Shown here: piece by piece, positions 8,388 through 17,197 of the stretch
Numbering within the stretch: position 1 is the stretch's first letter
How the letters are laid out: each line of letters starts with the position of its first letter
Assembly: GCF_017315985.1 (NCBI RefSeq)
Contig: NZ_JAFLVR010000007.1
Location: forward strand, 25,594 to 89,593
Reading direction: 5' to 3'
Source: Candidatus Enterococcus murrayae
GTDB taxonomy: Bacteria > Bacillota > Bacilli > Lactobacillales > Enterococcaceae
DNA length: 64,000 nucleotides
Notes under the pieces: model-generated
Databases searched by the model: none
The model's input: the letters and a program-made list of their open reading frames with translations, nothing else
What the model was told of the DNA's origin: nothing
Translations under genes and position numbers: made by a program

Positions 8388-8920
8388 GCAACGTCCTCCT
8401 TCGATTGTTTGATTTCGGCAACGATATTAGCCGCTAATGAACGCATCGTTTTATAGGCCATACTGTCACGGTTGATATAGTTGGGGATCAGCCAAATCTC
8501 TCGTGTTTCATTTTCAAGGGACAAAACCACTTTGATAGAGCCCAATTGCTGCTGCTTTTTCTTAACCAGCCTCTCGATCTGCTCCTCCACCACTTGGCAA
8601 TTGCTGATTTCCGTAAAGGAATAAATCTCCGGCTTCAAGTTTTCCTTGGTGTATTTTTTGTGGTTGGGCAGACAAATCTGCTGGTTCTTATCATCAAAAA
8701 AGATCAGTTGATTGATTTTTCTAGAAATTTCAAAGGATGTACCTGCTGGCTCTGACTGCGCATCCTTCAACATAGCCAAAAGTTCCTCTTTAGTCTTTGT
8801 TTTGATTGTTTGAGTGAAATTAGCGCTGACTTTTTCGTAGCATTGTTTGCAAACATAGCCGTCGGCACATTTGAATTTGATCCATTTTACTGGTGTGCTG
8901 CAAATCAAGCATTTTTTCAT
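8381..8920 (-). CDS. Small zinc-ribbon protein, DUF4428-like
   Basis: 179 residues. The N-terminus has paired cysteines Cys4-x2-Cys7 and Cys24-x2-Cys27 with ADGYVCKQCY between, resembling the DUF4428 zinc-ribbon fold. The rest (about 65-165) is mixed alpha/beta with charged segments and no transmembrane helix, and may form a PH-like domain. It overlaps the FGGY kinase gene by 4 bp (ATGA) and the aldolase gene by 7 bp, so it is firmly inside the sugar operon although its family has no known catalytic role in sugar metabolism. I do not know its function; a regulatory or chaperone-like role is possible. Confidence 0.65.
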   Translation of the reverse strand: MKKCLICSTPVKWIKFKCADGYVCKQCYEKVSANFTQTIKTKTKEELLAMLKDAQSEPAGTSFEISRKINQLIFFDDKNQQICLPNHKKYTKENLKPEIYSFTEISNCQVVEEQIERLVKKKQQQLGSIKVVLSLENETREIWLIPNYINRDSMAYKTMRSLAANIVAEIKQSKEDVAC

Positions 8921-10386
8921 TTATCGTCACCTCCGAAACGCATTAAAAGCTGGGGCAGCTTTAAATACTTTTTATATTGCTGATTGTATTTTTCAATTAG
9001 AACCGGGTCTGGTTGAATCAGCTGTGCTTCATTTTCTGGAAAAGTGAAACTGCCCTCGACGCCTATAATTGCTAAGATTGCGGCCCCATGAACTGCCTCT
9101 TGAGACGTCAGCACACGTTTGATTGGATAGCCTAAACTATTGGCAAAAATTCTGATCCATAGCTCACTTTTGGCTCCGCCGCCAACGATCGTAAAATACT
9201 CTGGCTGTTCCTCATTTTTCATGGCCTCGAACAGCTGTCGAATACCAAAAGCCAAACCTTCTAATACTGCCAAATACATTTCTGGTCTGCCGGTTTCGAG
9301 GCCTAATCCAAGAAAAGCCCCTCTTAATTCAGGATCAGCGAATAACGTTTTTTCACCGTTCATATGGGGGAAAAAGAAAACCTCGTTCTCCCCAAGTAAA
9401 TCCTGCGGAATTTCTTGCTGCTCCCCACCATAGTCCTCTGTTTTTAAGATTTTCTCCAGCCACCAGCTATTGATTTTAGCGCCAGCCTGCACCGTCCCTT
9501 GTGTGATGATCGCGTTATCTTCTTCAGTAATTCTAGCTGCGACATTTTTTCCCTTCGATTTTAATTGTTGCTTACGATTAGGAATGGCCACTACACCAGA
9601 TGTCCCTAATGAGATCAACGGCTGCAGATTTTCGAAGCTGCCAGAAACAATTGCAGACGCTACATTGTCGCCTGTTCCTGAAATGACTGGGATAGTCTTG
9701 GCAATCATTAATCTCTCGCAGATCTCATTCGTCAATTCTCCAATAACTGCCGATGCAGGGTGAATAGCAGGGAAAAGCTCCTTATCCAGCTCAAATAATT
9801 CTTGAACTTCTTTGGACCATTGGTTGGTATGTAAATCATACAAAGAGGACGTTGAGGCATCGCAATAATCTGTCGTATAGGTTCCGGTCAGCCGTAATTT
9901 CACATAATCCTTTGCAATCAGAAACTTATTGATCCGCTGAAATTGCTGCGGTTCATTTTCCTTTACCCAAAGTAAACTGGCCAACGGACTGCCGGTTGAA
10001 ACGATTTTGGCAATATGAGCAGACTCAGGGTGGCTTTTCAAGACCTGTTTGATTGCTGGAAGTGTCTTTTTAGTTCGATTATCGTTCCACATAATAGCAG
10101 GCCGGACAGAAAAACCGTGTTTGTCTACAAACACGGTCGTGTGCATCTGCCCAGTAATCCCAATTCCCTTGACCGTTTCAGCAGGAATCTGTTGGAACAG
10201 CTCTTTCAAACCGTTCACTGTGATCTTGATCCATGTATCCGGCTCGATCTCTGCCCAGCCATTGTGTGGCGTTTGATAATCGTACGCATAGTGTCTCTCA
10301 AAAATAGTTTCCAACTGCTTGGTTACAGCAGCCACCTTGATCGACGTGGTCCCGATATCTAATCCAACATAAACAGATGCACTCAT
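8917..10386 (-). CDS. FGGY-family carbohydrate kinase, xylulokinase-like
   Basis: 489 residues, the normal length for FGGY kinases. The first ATPase segment VGLDIGTTSIKV (residues 7-18), the substrate-side motif GITGQMHTTVF, DATTS-like DASTSSLYDL, and the second ATPase segment GTSGVVAIP are seen. Members phosphorylate xylulose, gluconate, glycerol and related polyols or ketoses; the GQMHT motif is closest to xylulokinases. In an operon where a PTS already phosphorylates the sugar, this kinase would supply either a second phosphate for the aldolases or activate an unphosphorylated ketose. It follows the alcohol dehydrogenase gene by 15 bp with an AGGAAG site. Confidence 0.83.
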   Translation of the reverse strand: MSASVYVGLDIGTTSIKVAAVTKQLETIFERHYAYDYQTPHNGWAEIEPDTWIKITVNGLKELFQQIPAETVKGIGITGQMHTTVFVDKHGFSVRPAIMWNDNRTKKTLPAIKQVLKSHPESAHIAKIVSTGSPLASLLWVKENEPQQFQRINKFLIAKDYVKLRLTGTYTTDYCDASTSSLYDLHTNQWSKEVQELFELDKELFPAIHPASAVIGELTNEICERLMIAKTIPVISGTGDNVASAIVSGSFENLQPLISLGTSGVVAIPNRKQQLKSKGKNVAARITEEDNAIITQGTVQAGAKINSWWLEKILKTEDYGGEQQEIPQDLLGENEVFFFPHMNGEKTLFADPELRGAFLGLGLETGRPEMYLAVLEGLAFGIRQLFEAMKNEEQPEYFTIVGGGAKSELWIRIFANSLGYPIKRVLTSQEAVHGAAILAIIGVEGSFTFPENEAQLIQPDPVLIEKYNQQYKKYLKLPQLLMRFGGDDK

Positions 10387-10401
10387 CTTTCTTCCTACTT
10401 T

Positions 10402-11448
10402 CTATTCGTCAAAGGTAATAATCGTTTTTAGCGTATCCGGCCGCAGCGCGTATTCAAAGGCTTCGACAGCCTCGGTATAATCAAAGGTCTTGGCTAACAA
10501 TGGCGTGACATCCACAATTTTTTTAGCGATCAATTGAACTGAACGATAAAAAGTCGGGATTTTCGGACTGACCGTACCAGTAATCAGCTTCTCATAGGAA
10601 TGGACACTCCCCATATCCGTCGGTACAGGATCGTTTGGATGCAGCGAGCTGAACATAAAAGTTTGCCCGCCCGTTGCTGTAAAGTCCATCGCCTGTTTGG
10701 CAATTTGCGGAAGTGCGGTCGTATTGAAGACCACTTCCGCACCTCGCCCTTCTGTTTGCTCTTTAACGAAGGCGACTGCATCGACTTTAGTTGGATCAAA
10801 GGTTACATCCGCTCCTAATTCCTCCGCAAGCTTTCGACGTTCTGGATTCGGCTCGCTGAGAATGACACGAGTACCGGATAATTTTGCCAAAATGACATGG
10901 AACAAGCCCATCACACCGCCGCCGATAATTACGACATCCTGCCCAAACATCAATTGCGCCCGTTCCACACTATTGACGACACAAGCTAACGGTTCAGTAA
11001 ATGCACTGTGAGTGAACGGTACCTCTTTCGGATATTTATAGAGCTCACGACTTTTAACAGCGATATACTGTGACATTCCTAAGAAACCAGAAATACCTTC
11101 TGGATTTTGAAAGGTCGTTGACTTCGCGACTTCAATACAAAGGTTCTCCCTGCCTGTTTTACAGTAATGGCATTCTCCGCAAGCAGGAATAATGTATTTC
11201 ACCACATGATCCCCAACAGCAAAATGCTCAGGGTTCACCTCACTGCCGATTTCTACTACTTCGCCGCTGAATTCATGACCGCCGATTCTAGGATAGGTAT
11301 ACTTCATGTCCCCTAAATAATCCCGTAAATCATTGGTACAAAGACCGTTCGCTCGGACCTTCATCAACACCTCATCTTTTTCAATTACAGGCATTGGCAG
11401 CTCCTGGATCTCCAGCTGCTTGACCCCTGTCTCAACAATTGCTTTCAT
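10402..11448 (-). CDS. Zinc-dependent medium-chain alcohol dehydrogenase (sorbitol/galactitol-1-phosphate dehydrogenase type)
   Basis: 348 residues. Catalytic zinc ligands Cys37 and His58-Glu59 (GGHEFSG), the structural zinc cluster Cys90, Cys93, Cys96 and Cys104, and the NAD-binding loop VIIGGGVMGLFH are all visible. Relatives oxidise polyols such as L-iditol, sorbitol or galactitol 1-phosphate to the ketose with NAD+. It stands between the PTS EIID gene and the FGGY kinase, so its likely substrate is the polyol phosphate delivered by this PTS. GatD-like activity is plausible, but the PTS is mannose-type rather than GatABC, so I give no symbol. Confidence 0.85.
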   Translation of the reverse strand: MKAIVETGVKQLEIQELPMPVIEKDEVLMKVRANGLCTNDLRDYLGDMKYTYPRIGGHEFSGEVVEIGSEVNPEHFAVGDHVVKYIIPACGECHYCKTGRENLCIEVAKSTTFQNPEGISGFLGMSQYIAVKSRELYKYPKEVPFTHSAFTEPLACVVNSVERAQLMFGQDVVIIGGGVMGLFHVILAKLSGTRVILSEPNPERRKLAEELGADVTFDPTKVDAVAFVKEQTEGRGAEVVFNTTALPQIAKQAMDFTATGGQTFMFSSLHPNDPVPTDMGSVHSYEKLITGTVSPKIPTFYRSVQLIAKKIVDVTPLLAKTFDYTEAVEAFEYALRPDTLKTIITFDE

Positions 11449-11458
11449 TTTTTCGCCC

Positions 11459-12289
11459 CTAACCTAAAATCCCAAAGAATCCAGTGACAATACCGACAGC
11501 TACAATTAGACCGATGATCTTCAATGAAGACCAGCCGCGCTTCATTAGAAAATAAATCAGCATCGTAAAGGCAAACGGCAGTATATTCGGCATAACTGCG
11601 TCTAAGAATTGTTCTTGCACCTTGAAGGTTGTAGTGGAGCTGACGATTTTTAGTGCTACATGCATTTTTACATAGCTGGAGATCAAGCCGCCCATTACCA
11701 TACAACCCATGATTTCAGCGCCTCGCAGAACTTTGTTCAAAATTCCCTTCTCTAGAAAATCCATGACGGCATCCGCCCCGGCTCGATATCCGAACATAAA
11801 GTTGGCATAGCTCATGCCCCAAGCAATCGCGATAATAGCTACAGCATAAATGATTGAGCCCCAAATCGTGCCCTTCAATGTTAAGTCAATACAGATTGCC
11901 AGTAAAATCGGGATCAATACTCCTTGGAAGATCGTATCACCGATCCCAGACAAGGGTCCCATCAAGGATGTTTTCAAACTGGTGATAAACTCACTTGGAA
12001 TCGCTACCCCTTTTGCCTTTTGTTCCTCCAGCGCAATGATCATTCCAATGATACATGAGCCAAATTCAATGTGAACGTTGAAGAATTCTATTTCCCGTTT
12101 CATCATTTCCTTTTTCTTTTCCGGATCATCATTGTACAGTCGTTTTGAGATTGGAACAAAAACATGTGCAACCGCCTGTCCCATCATTCGTTCGTAGTTA
12201 TAGCATGTCTGTGGTAAATTTTCCCAAATCAGCCAAGAACGGAATAAGTCTTTTTTACGAATCAAATTTCCTTCTGCCTCTTTACTCAT
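11459..12289 (-). CDS. PTS mannose-family EIID
   Basis: 276 residues. Membrane component of a mannose-type PTS, working with EIIC to move the sugar. The N-terminal soluble part has the family pattern NYERMMGQAVAHVF, followed by SLMGPLSGIGDTIFQG and hydrophobic helices. I chose the ATG at 12289, preceded by GGAGG at a good distance; two earlier in-frame ATGs (12298 and 12337) fit worse. It overlaps the EIIC stop by 8 bp. The short gap to the dehydrogenase (10 bp) shows one transcript. Confidence 0.9.
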   Translation of the reverse strand: MSKEAEGNLIRKKDLFRSWLIWENLPQTCYNYERMMGQAVAHVFVPISKRLYNDDPEKKKEMMKREIEFFNVHIEFGSCIIGMIIALEEQKAKGVAIPSEFITSLKTSLMGPLSGIGDTIFQGVLIPILLAICIDLTLKGTIWGSIIYAVAIIAIAWGMSYANFMFGYRAGADAVMDFLEKGILNKVLRGAEIMGCMVMGGLISSYVKMHVALKIVSSTTTFKVQEQFLDAVMPNILPFAFTMLIYFLMKRGWSSLKIIGLIVAVGIVTGFFGILG

Positions 12290-13046
12290 AGATCTCATCC
12301 TCCTCTGAATCAGCTTTATTGCCTGTAGCCTGTACATAAATTAATGCGGTTAAGCCTGCAATTACACCCAGCGGTAATAAATCTAAGCCTGAATAAGTCG
12401 CTAAAATGAAACCTAAGAATAAGAAGACTCGCGCCTCGCCCTTAAAGATATATTGCAGAGTAATCGCTACCCCTAATGCCGGCATCATTCCGCCGATAAC
12501 AGTAAAAATAGTCAACGCTGTTCCGCTCAATGCTTCGATGAAGCCAGAGATGTAGCTTGCGCCAAAGTAAGCAGCTAACCCACAGGGAATGATTGTAATC
12601 AGGGCCGTCATGAGCTGAGGAAAGAGAACATTGGCTCGCCAGATTTTGTGATACTCGCCCTTTTCAATATAATTATCTGCCACGTGAACAAAAACTGAAC
12701 CAAAAGTCATTCGCCCATACCATACGATTGTTCCTAATAATCCGATCGGCACGGCTACAGACAAGGCTGTTTTAGCATCTAACCCGCCAGTAATCGCAAA
12801 TGCCGTTCCTAAAATCCCTGCCAATGCCATGTCGGCTGGCATTGAGCCGCCGGCCGAGATAAATCCTAAATACACTAAGTTGATAGAAGCTCCGGTCATC
12901 GCCCCCATCAATGGATCCCCCAAAATAATTCCGGTAATAAGTCCGCATACCAATGGCCGCTGCAATGACCACAACCCGACGAAGGGCAGATTTCCTATTG
13001 CTAGAAAATACACGACCCCACATAGAAATGCTTGAAAAATCGACAT
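12282..13046 (-). CDS. PTS mannose-family EIIC
   Basis: 254 residues with about seven hydrophobic segments. The family motif region GLITGIILGDPLMGAMTGASINLVYLG is near the N-terminus. EIIC forms the sugar channel of the mannose/sorbose-type PTS together with EIID. It has a GGAGG site before its ATG and ends in an acidic tail (DSEEDEIYE) that overlaps the EIID start. Confidence 0.9.
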   Translation of the reverse strand: MSIFQAFLCGVVYFLAIGNLPFVGLWSLQRPLVCGLITGIILGDPLMGAMTGASINLVYLGFISAGGSMPADMALAGILGTAFAITGGLDAKTALSVAVPIGLLGTIVWYGRMTFGSVFVHVADNYIEKGEYHKIWRANVLFPQLMTALITIIPCGLAAYFGASYISGFIEALSGTALTIFTVIGGMMPALGVAITLQYIFKGEARVFLFLGFILATYSGLDLLPLGVIAGLTALIYVQATGNKADSEEDEIYE

Positions 13047-13064
13047 ACCTTTTTCCTCCTTTTT

Positions 13065-13541
13065 TTATAATAAATTAGTGATCTCTATCAAACGCTGTTC
13101 TGGTACTAATTGATAGAACACATGAACACCCTTATCTACCATTTGACGAATCGCTTCTACCTCTGCCTGATCACAAGCGACATTCTTGATAAACGGCTTA
13201 CGTTCATCACGGATACCCATTCCGCCAAGGTTGACCTGCGGCAGCTCGATCCCACCTTCAACCAACTTGGCATACGTGATCGGTGTTTTAGTCAATAATA
13301 AAATCCGTTCCTTTTCGTTATAAGGCTTTTTCAGCTCCGCAATACCTTCTTCTGTTGTAAAGGCGTCTACTCTCACCTTTGTTGGTGCCAGCGCTTTCAA
13401 TATTCTTTTTTGAAATGGATCACTGGCTACGATGTCATCGATAATCACAATATGATTGATACTATAGGTCGGTGTCCAAGCCGTTACTACCTCTCCGTGT
13501 ATCAGACGGTCGTCCACTCTGGCAAATACGATATTTTTCAT
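13065..13541 (-). CDS. PTS mannose-family EIIB
   Basis: 158 residues. The phosphorylated His is His15 in the motif RVDDRLIHGEV, which is diagnostic for mannose/sorbose EIIB. It is a free-standing domain (many mannose systems fuse EIIA and EIIB), receiving phosphate from the EIIA encoded just upstream. AAAGGAG precedes the ATG. Confidence 0.92.
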   Translation of the reverse strand: MKNIVFARVDDRLIHGEVVTAWTPTYSINHIVIIDDIVASDPFQKRILKALAPTKVRVDAFTTEEGIAELKKPYNEKERILLLTKTPITYAKLVEGGIELPQVNLGGMGIRDERKPFIKNVACDQAEVEAIRQMVDKGVHVFYQLVPEQRLIEITNLL

Positions 13542-13570
13542 GTTTCTCTCTCCTTTATTCTTTCTATTTT

Positions 13571-13984
13571 TTAGTCTTCCAAATTTACAGCTAAATAATG
13601 ATTGACATCAATAATCGTTGCAGGTGCCTCAGCCAATAATTTTGTACAAATAGCTGTGGCTGAATTGTCTTCATTCATGCGGGACATGAAGGCCTCTAAT
13701 ACTATTGGCAGGTTCATACCGGTAATATGCCGAATGGGATAATCCCCCATTAATGACACCACTGCATTGAATGGACTGCCGCTGAATAAATCGGTGAAGC
13801 AAATAATGTCCTTCCCACCGCCAAACGCTTCAATCGCTGCTTTGATTTGATCCTTTAAGCTGCCTATATCATCCTTTGGATACAAGCCAAACGCCACAGC
13901 ATTTGTTTGCTCCCCAACGATCATCTGCGCACTTCCTAACATACTTTTGGCGAGATCACCATGAGACACAAAAATATAATTCAT
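13571..13984 (-). CDS. PTS mannose-family EIIA
   Basis: 137 residues from the ATG at 13984, which has GGAGG 7 bases upstream; a TTG two codons earlier is less likely. The N-terminal IFVSHGDLAKSML carries the phosphorylated His8, and FTDLFSGSPFN is the second family motif. It takes phosphate from HPr and hands it to the EIIB encoded downstream. It directly follows the PRD regulator gene (27-bp gap). Confidence 0.91.
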   Translation of the reverse strand: MNYIFVSHGDLAKSMLGSAQMIVGEQTNAVAFGLYPKDDIGSLKDQIKAAIEAFGGGKDIICFTDLFSGSPFNAVVSLMGDYPIRHITGMNLPIVLEAFMSRMNEDNSATAICTKLLAEAPATIIDVNHYLAVNLED

Positions 13985-14011
13985 GTTCAATCCTCCTAAT
14001 TTACCTATCTT

Positions 14012-15913
14012 CTAAATATATTCATCCAGCAGTTGGGAAAGATTTTCCTTAAAATTATCAAATGTTGGTTTTTTAATGACTCGTTCGACAAAACCTTTTT
14101 CTTGAATGATTTTGGCTAAATAATTCCACAACTGAAAAACTTTTGCATTGTTTTTTTCGATTGCTACCAGCATGACCAGACGTACTCTATTTCCATCAGA
14201 ATCCCAGTCAAGTTCATTTTTCAATAAAATGACAGAAACAAAGGTTTCAGCCAAGATTGGATTGATTGGATGCGGCAAAGCAATCCCATTGCCAAAATAG
14301 CTGCTGCCCAGCTCTTCCCTCAGCTCAACTGCTTCTCTTAATTGGAACACCTTATCGCCAACCTTTGAGACCGAAATGGAGCAGAGCTTATCCAATACTT
14401 CCTGTTTCTTCGAAAATTGCCCAAAATGAAACAGTTCTTTATCAAATAAATTGACGATCTCAAACTTATCATTGAATCCATCGATGGCAAGCTTGATTTT
14501 AGAGTACTCCTGCTCACTCGGGAAAAAGCTGATTAGGATGGCACCCATCTGATCTGTCAGCTCAGTTTGCTCCGTTGTAAAAATGACATCATAATCCTCA
14601 ATATCGATCGAGATGACTTCATGGGTATTGACTAAAGTCAGAATCGTGATCTCATTTGAGAACCATGTAGCGAATCGCTGCCTTAGCAGAATACTTTCAC
14701 TGCGCTTCAAGCTGGTAATGATCAGAATTCGTTTCTTGCCAGAAATGTCATTATACTTCGCTAAATATTGATTGAAATAAATAGCCAGATAAGCGATCTC
14801 GCCTTCTTCGATTTTCTTTCCGATCGAATTCTGCAGCAAAAGACACATGTAAGCCGCAATATCAAAACCTAAGGGAAACGATTGCTTGATTTGATCCAAT
14901 AGTTGATTCTCGTTTTGAATGTTGTATTCAATCCTTGTTAATAAAGGCATCAGATGCAGCGCCAGTGAGATTCGCAAATCAATCTCCTGACGAAAATCGA
15001 TGTCAAATTTTTCGTTGATCTCCTTCAAAGCATGAAGAATAAAAGTGTTAACCTCTTCTGAGATATAATCATCCTTCTCATAATCACTTTTTCCTTTGAT
15101 GTAAATCGCCAGGTTGATGATTTCCTCCTGGGAGACCTTAAAATAAGAGCGCTCGGCAAGCCGATGAAAGATCTCAGCCGATACCTCCATTTCAGAATCA
15201 AAGTCTTCCCTTCCTTCAAATTCCTCTGAGCCAATATAAAAGCCGCTGTTCATCCGTTTGATCGCCATTTCAATATGAACGATCAGATTCTGGAAAAGGG
15301 TTTCTGAAATATGGAAATGGTGCTTCATCAGAACACTGACTAAAACCATTTCAATATCTTGACGAAACATTTCCTCTGTTCCCATATTGCTTTGCTCCTG
15401 ATGGATATCCAGGTGCCCCAGCTTCAGCAAGCATTTCCTTTTGTCGTATTCATTCCCACGAATAAGGATTCCGGAATTTCTTTTTCGTTCAACACTCAAA
15501 TGATAATTACTAAGCAGCTTGTCTGCTTCCTTTAAATCTGTGTTCAATGTCGAAGAAGCAATAAATAGCTGATCAAGCAATTTTTGACGATGGATCGGTC
15601 TCTTTTGGTTCAATAGTAAAACACATAATTTTCTTACTCTATCTGATTGATTCGATTCACTAGCAGCTTCCTTTTGATGGATATTTACTTGAAAGGCCGT
15701 GTAATCCTTGATGATTAATTGGCTGCCTTTAGAGGCTACTGAAATTATTTCAGCGTAGCTGGAAGCGGCTAAGTGCTCGCGTACTTTCTTGATGTCAGAT
15801 TGGATCGTACGCATACTTACATGAAACTTGTCAACAAAGTGGTCAGCAGTTAAAAAAGAGGGACTGTGTCGTTCAAATTCTTGAATCATTTCTTTTTGTC
15901 GTTTATTTAGCAC
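14012..15913 (-). CDS. PRD-containing PTS regulator with degenerate EIIB and C-terminal EIIA
   Basis: 633 residues, GTG start behind GGAGGGGG. The N-terminal helix-turn-helix (about 1-60) is followed by two PTS regulation domains (roughly 185-390), an EIIB-like domain and a C-terminal EIIA domain with GIALPHPIN, where the phospho-His is kept. In the EIIB-like domain the expected Cys is absent: the strand reads RILIITSLKRSES. There is no AAA+ domain, so this is not a LevR-type sigma-54 activator, although it sits with a mannose-type PTS. It is the second gene of the operon and probably its activator. Confidence 0.84.
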   Translation of the reverse strand: MLNKRQKEMIQEFERHSPSFLTADHFVDKFHVSMRTIQSDIKKVREHLAASSYAEIISVASKGSQLIIKDYTAFQVNIHQKEAASESNQSDRVRKLCVLLLNQKRPIHRQKLLDQLFIASSTLNTDLKEADKLLSNYHLSVERKRNSGILIRGNEYDKRKCLLKLGHLDIHQEQSNMGTEEMFRQDIEMVLVSVLMKHHFHISETLFQNLIVHIEMAIKRMNSGFYIGSEEFEGREDFDSEMEVSAEIFHRLAERSYFKVSQEEIINLAIYIKGKSDYEKDDYISEEVNTFILHALKEINEKFDIDFRQEIDLRISLALHLMPLLTRIEYNIQNENQLLDQIKQSFPLGFDIAAYMCLLLQNSIGKKIEEGEIAYLAIYFNQYLAKYNDISGKKRILIITSLKRSESILLRQRFATWFSNEITILTLVNTHEVISIDIEDYDVIFTTEQTELTDQMGAILISFFPSEQEYSKIKLAIDGFNDKFEIVNLFDKELFHFGQFSKKQEVLDKLCSISVSKVGDKVFQLREAVELREELGSSYFGNGIALPHPINPILAETFVSVILLKNELDWDSDGNRVRLVMLVAIEKNNAKVFQLWNYLAKIIQEKGFVERVIKKPTFDNFKENLSQLLDEYI

Positions 15914-15938
15914 TATATCCCCCTCCTTGATTTAAAAC

Positions 15939-16775
15939 CTATTTTTCATTTACTTCAGTAATGATTGCTTTTACTCGCTCTTCGACATTTTCGATGGCCG
16001 ATTTTGAAAGGGACATAATATCAAATTCATTATGATTGTTTTCGTAGGCTTGACCGAATGTGCGAATGAACGCCTGACGAAGATCAGAGCCGTAATTTAC
16101 TTTAATCAGATTTTGTTTTTTCGCTTGTCGGACTTGATCAAAAGGAATTCCTGAGCCGCCATGCAGCACCAGCGGGACAGCAGAGAGCGCCGCGATTTCT
16201 TCTAGCAATGGAAAATCTAGATTCGGTGTCAAATCCATCCCGTGCACATTTCCGATGGAGACCGCTAGTAAATCACACTGGGTTCTTTCGACAAACTCTT
16301 TCACATCAGCAGGATTTGTTTTTGCATCCTCTTCAGAGATATGATCGTCTTCCTTCCCGCCAATCGCTCCTAATTCTGCCTCAACTGGAATACCGTAGAA
16401 GTGGCAGTACTCAACCGTTCGCCTGACCTCTTCAATATTTTCTTCAAAAGGTAAATGAGACGCATCCACCATGATCGAAGTAAATCCTGCTTCGATACAC
16501 GCCTTTACATCTTCAAAGCTTTTCCCATGATCCAAATGCAGTGCGATCGGAACAGAAACATTTTTCATCGCTGATTTGACCATATCCGCAATGATTTTGG
16601 GACTGGAAAGCTTCAGGTTGCTAGATGAGATCGCGATGTATCCGCCTAGTCCCTTTTCCTGATAGCCGCGAATGATGCCGGCTGTTAATTCGTAGTTCGT
16701 CGTATTAAATGCCGGTAAGACTAATCCGTTTTCTTTGGCATAGTCCATCAACTTATAGCCATTTACTAATTGCAT
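15939..16775 (-). CDS. Class II (zinc) ketose-bisphosphate aldolase, first gene of the operon
   Basis: 278 residues from the ATG at 16775, which has AGAAGGG upstream; a start at 16850 would add a non-conserved 25-residue extension. Motifs: VLPAFNTTNYE near the start, ALHLDHGKSFED (metal site), MVDASHLPFEEN, EAELGAIGG, and VLHGGSGIPF. It is clearly a paralogue of the aldolase that ends the operon (7521-8387) but diverged, so the two probably act on different bisphosphates or form different complexes. A GatZ/KbaZ-like partner subunit is encoded nearby at 18840-20126. Confidence 0.87.
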   Translation of the reverse strand: MQLVNGYKLMDYAKENGLVLPAFNTTNYELTAGIIRGYQEKGLGGYIAISSSNLKLSSPKIIADMVKSAMKNVSVPIALHLDHGKSFEDVKACIEAGFTSIMVDASHLPFEENIEEVRRTVEYCHFYGIPVEAELGAIGGKEDDHISEEDAKTNPADVKEFVERTQCDLLAVSIGNVHGMDLTPNLDFPLLEEIAALSAVPLVLHGGSGIPFDQVRQAKKQNLIKVNYGSDLRQAFIRTFGQAYENNHNEFDIMSLSKSAIENVEERVKAIITEVNEK

Positions 16776-16993
16776 ATCGTGCCCTTCTTTCTCTCTTGCT
16801 ATCTGAATCATATCCTGAAAAAAGCGCTCTTGGTGCCAAACATTCTGCAAGATGAATCATGCAATTTTTCGAAAACAAACAATTCCTGTCAAACGGTAAA
16901 CACTGGAACCCCTGATTAACGTAGAACTTTGAAGCCATTCAAAACATAGCTGCCTGAAATGAATTCTTTAATAACTTATAGCGATAGGAAAAT

Positions 16994-17055
16994 TGCAGGA
17001 TATATCCTGCAGTTTTTGTTTGTTAAGAAGCCGCATGGACAGCTTCTTAACAAAC
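16994..17055 (+). repeat. Two adjacent hairpins: 18-bp palindrome and 14-bp inverted repeat
   Basis: TGCAGGATATATCCTGCA (16994-17011) is a perfect palindrome followed by GTTTTTG. Six bases further, GTTTGTTAAGAAGC (17018-17031) and its exact complement (17042-17055) enclose a 10-base loop, followed by CTCTTTTTT. Both look like terminators read on the plus strand, yet no plus-strand gene precedes them. Confidence 0.7.
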
Positions 17056-17153
17056 CTCTTTTTTAGCTGCTGACTAGATTGATTATCTCAAAATAGTCCC
17101 ATGCTTTATAGCTCAATTCGTTTCTAACACTGACAACAAAAAACCTTAAAAGA

Positions 17154-17197
17154 ACCGCAACGGACCGCAATCGTTTTATTACCAACGATTGCGGTTC
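17154..17197 (-). terminator. Terminator of the orphan gene, with alternative pairings
   Basis: ACCGCAATCGTT (17164-17175) pairs exactly with AACGATTGCGGT (17184-17195). A second copy of the left arm, GAACCGCAA at 17152-17160, can also pair with TTGCGGTTC at the right end. Read on the minus strand, T-rich sequence follows, so it probably ends the transcript of the 17353-18432 gene. Confidence 0.65.

Noticed and set aside
16880..16900. Catabolite-responsive (cre-like) sequence near the TTGACA of the ten-gene operon
   Set aside because: Only the AAACG core agrees with the cre consensus; too many mismatches to claim CcpA binding.
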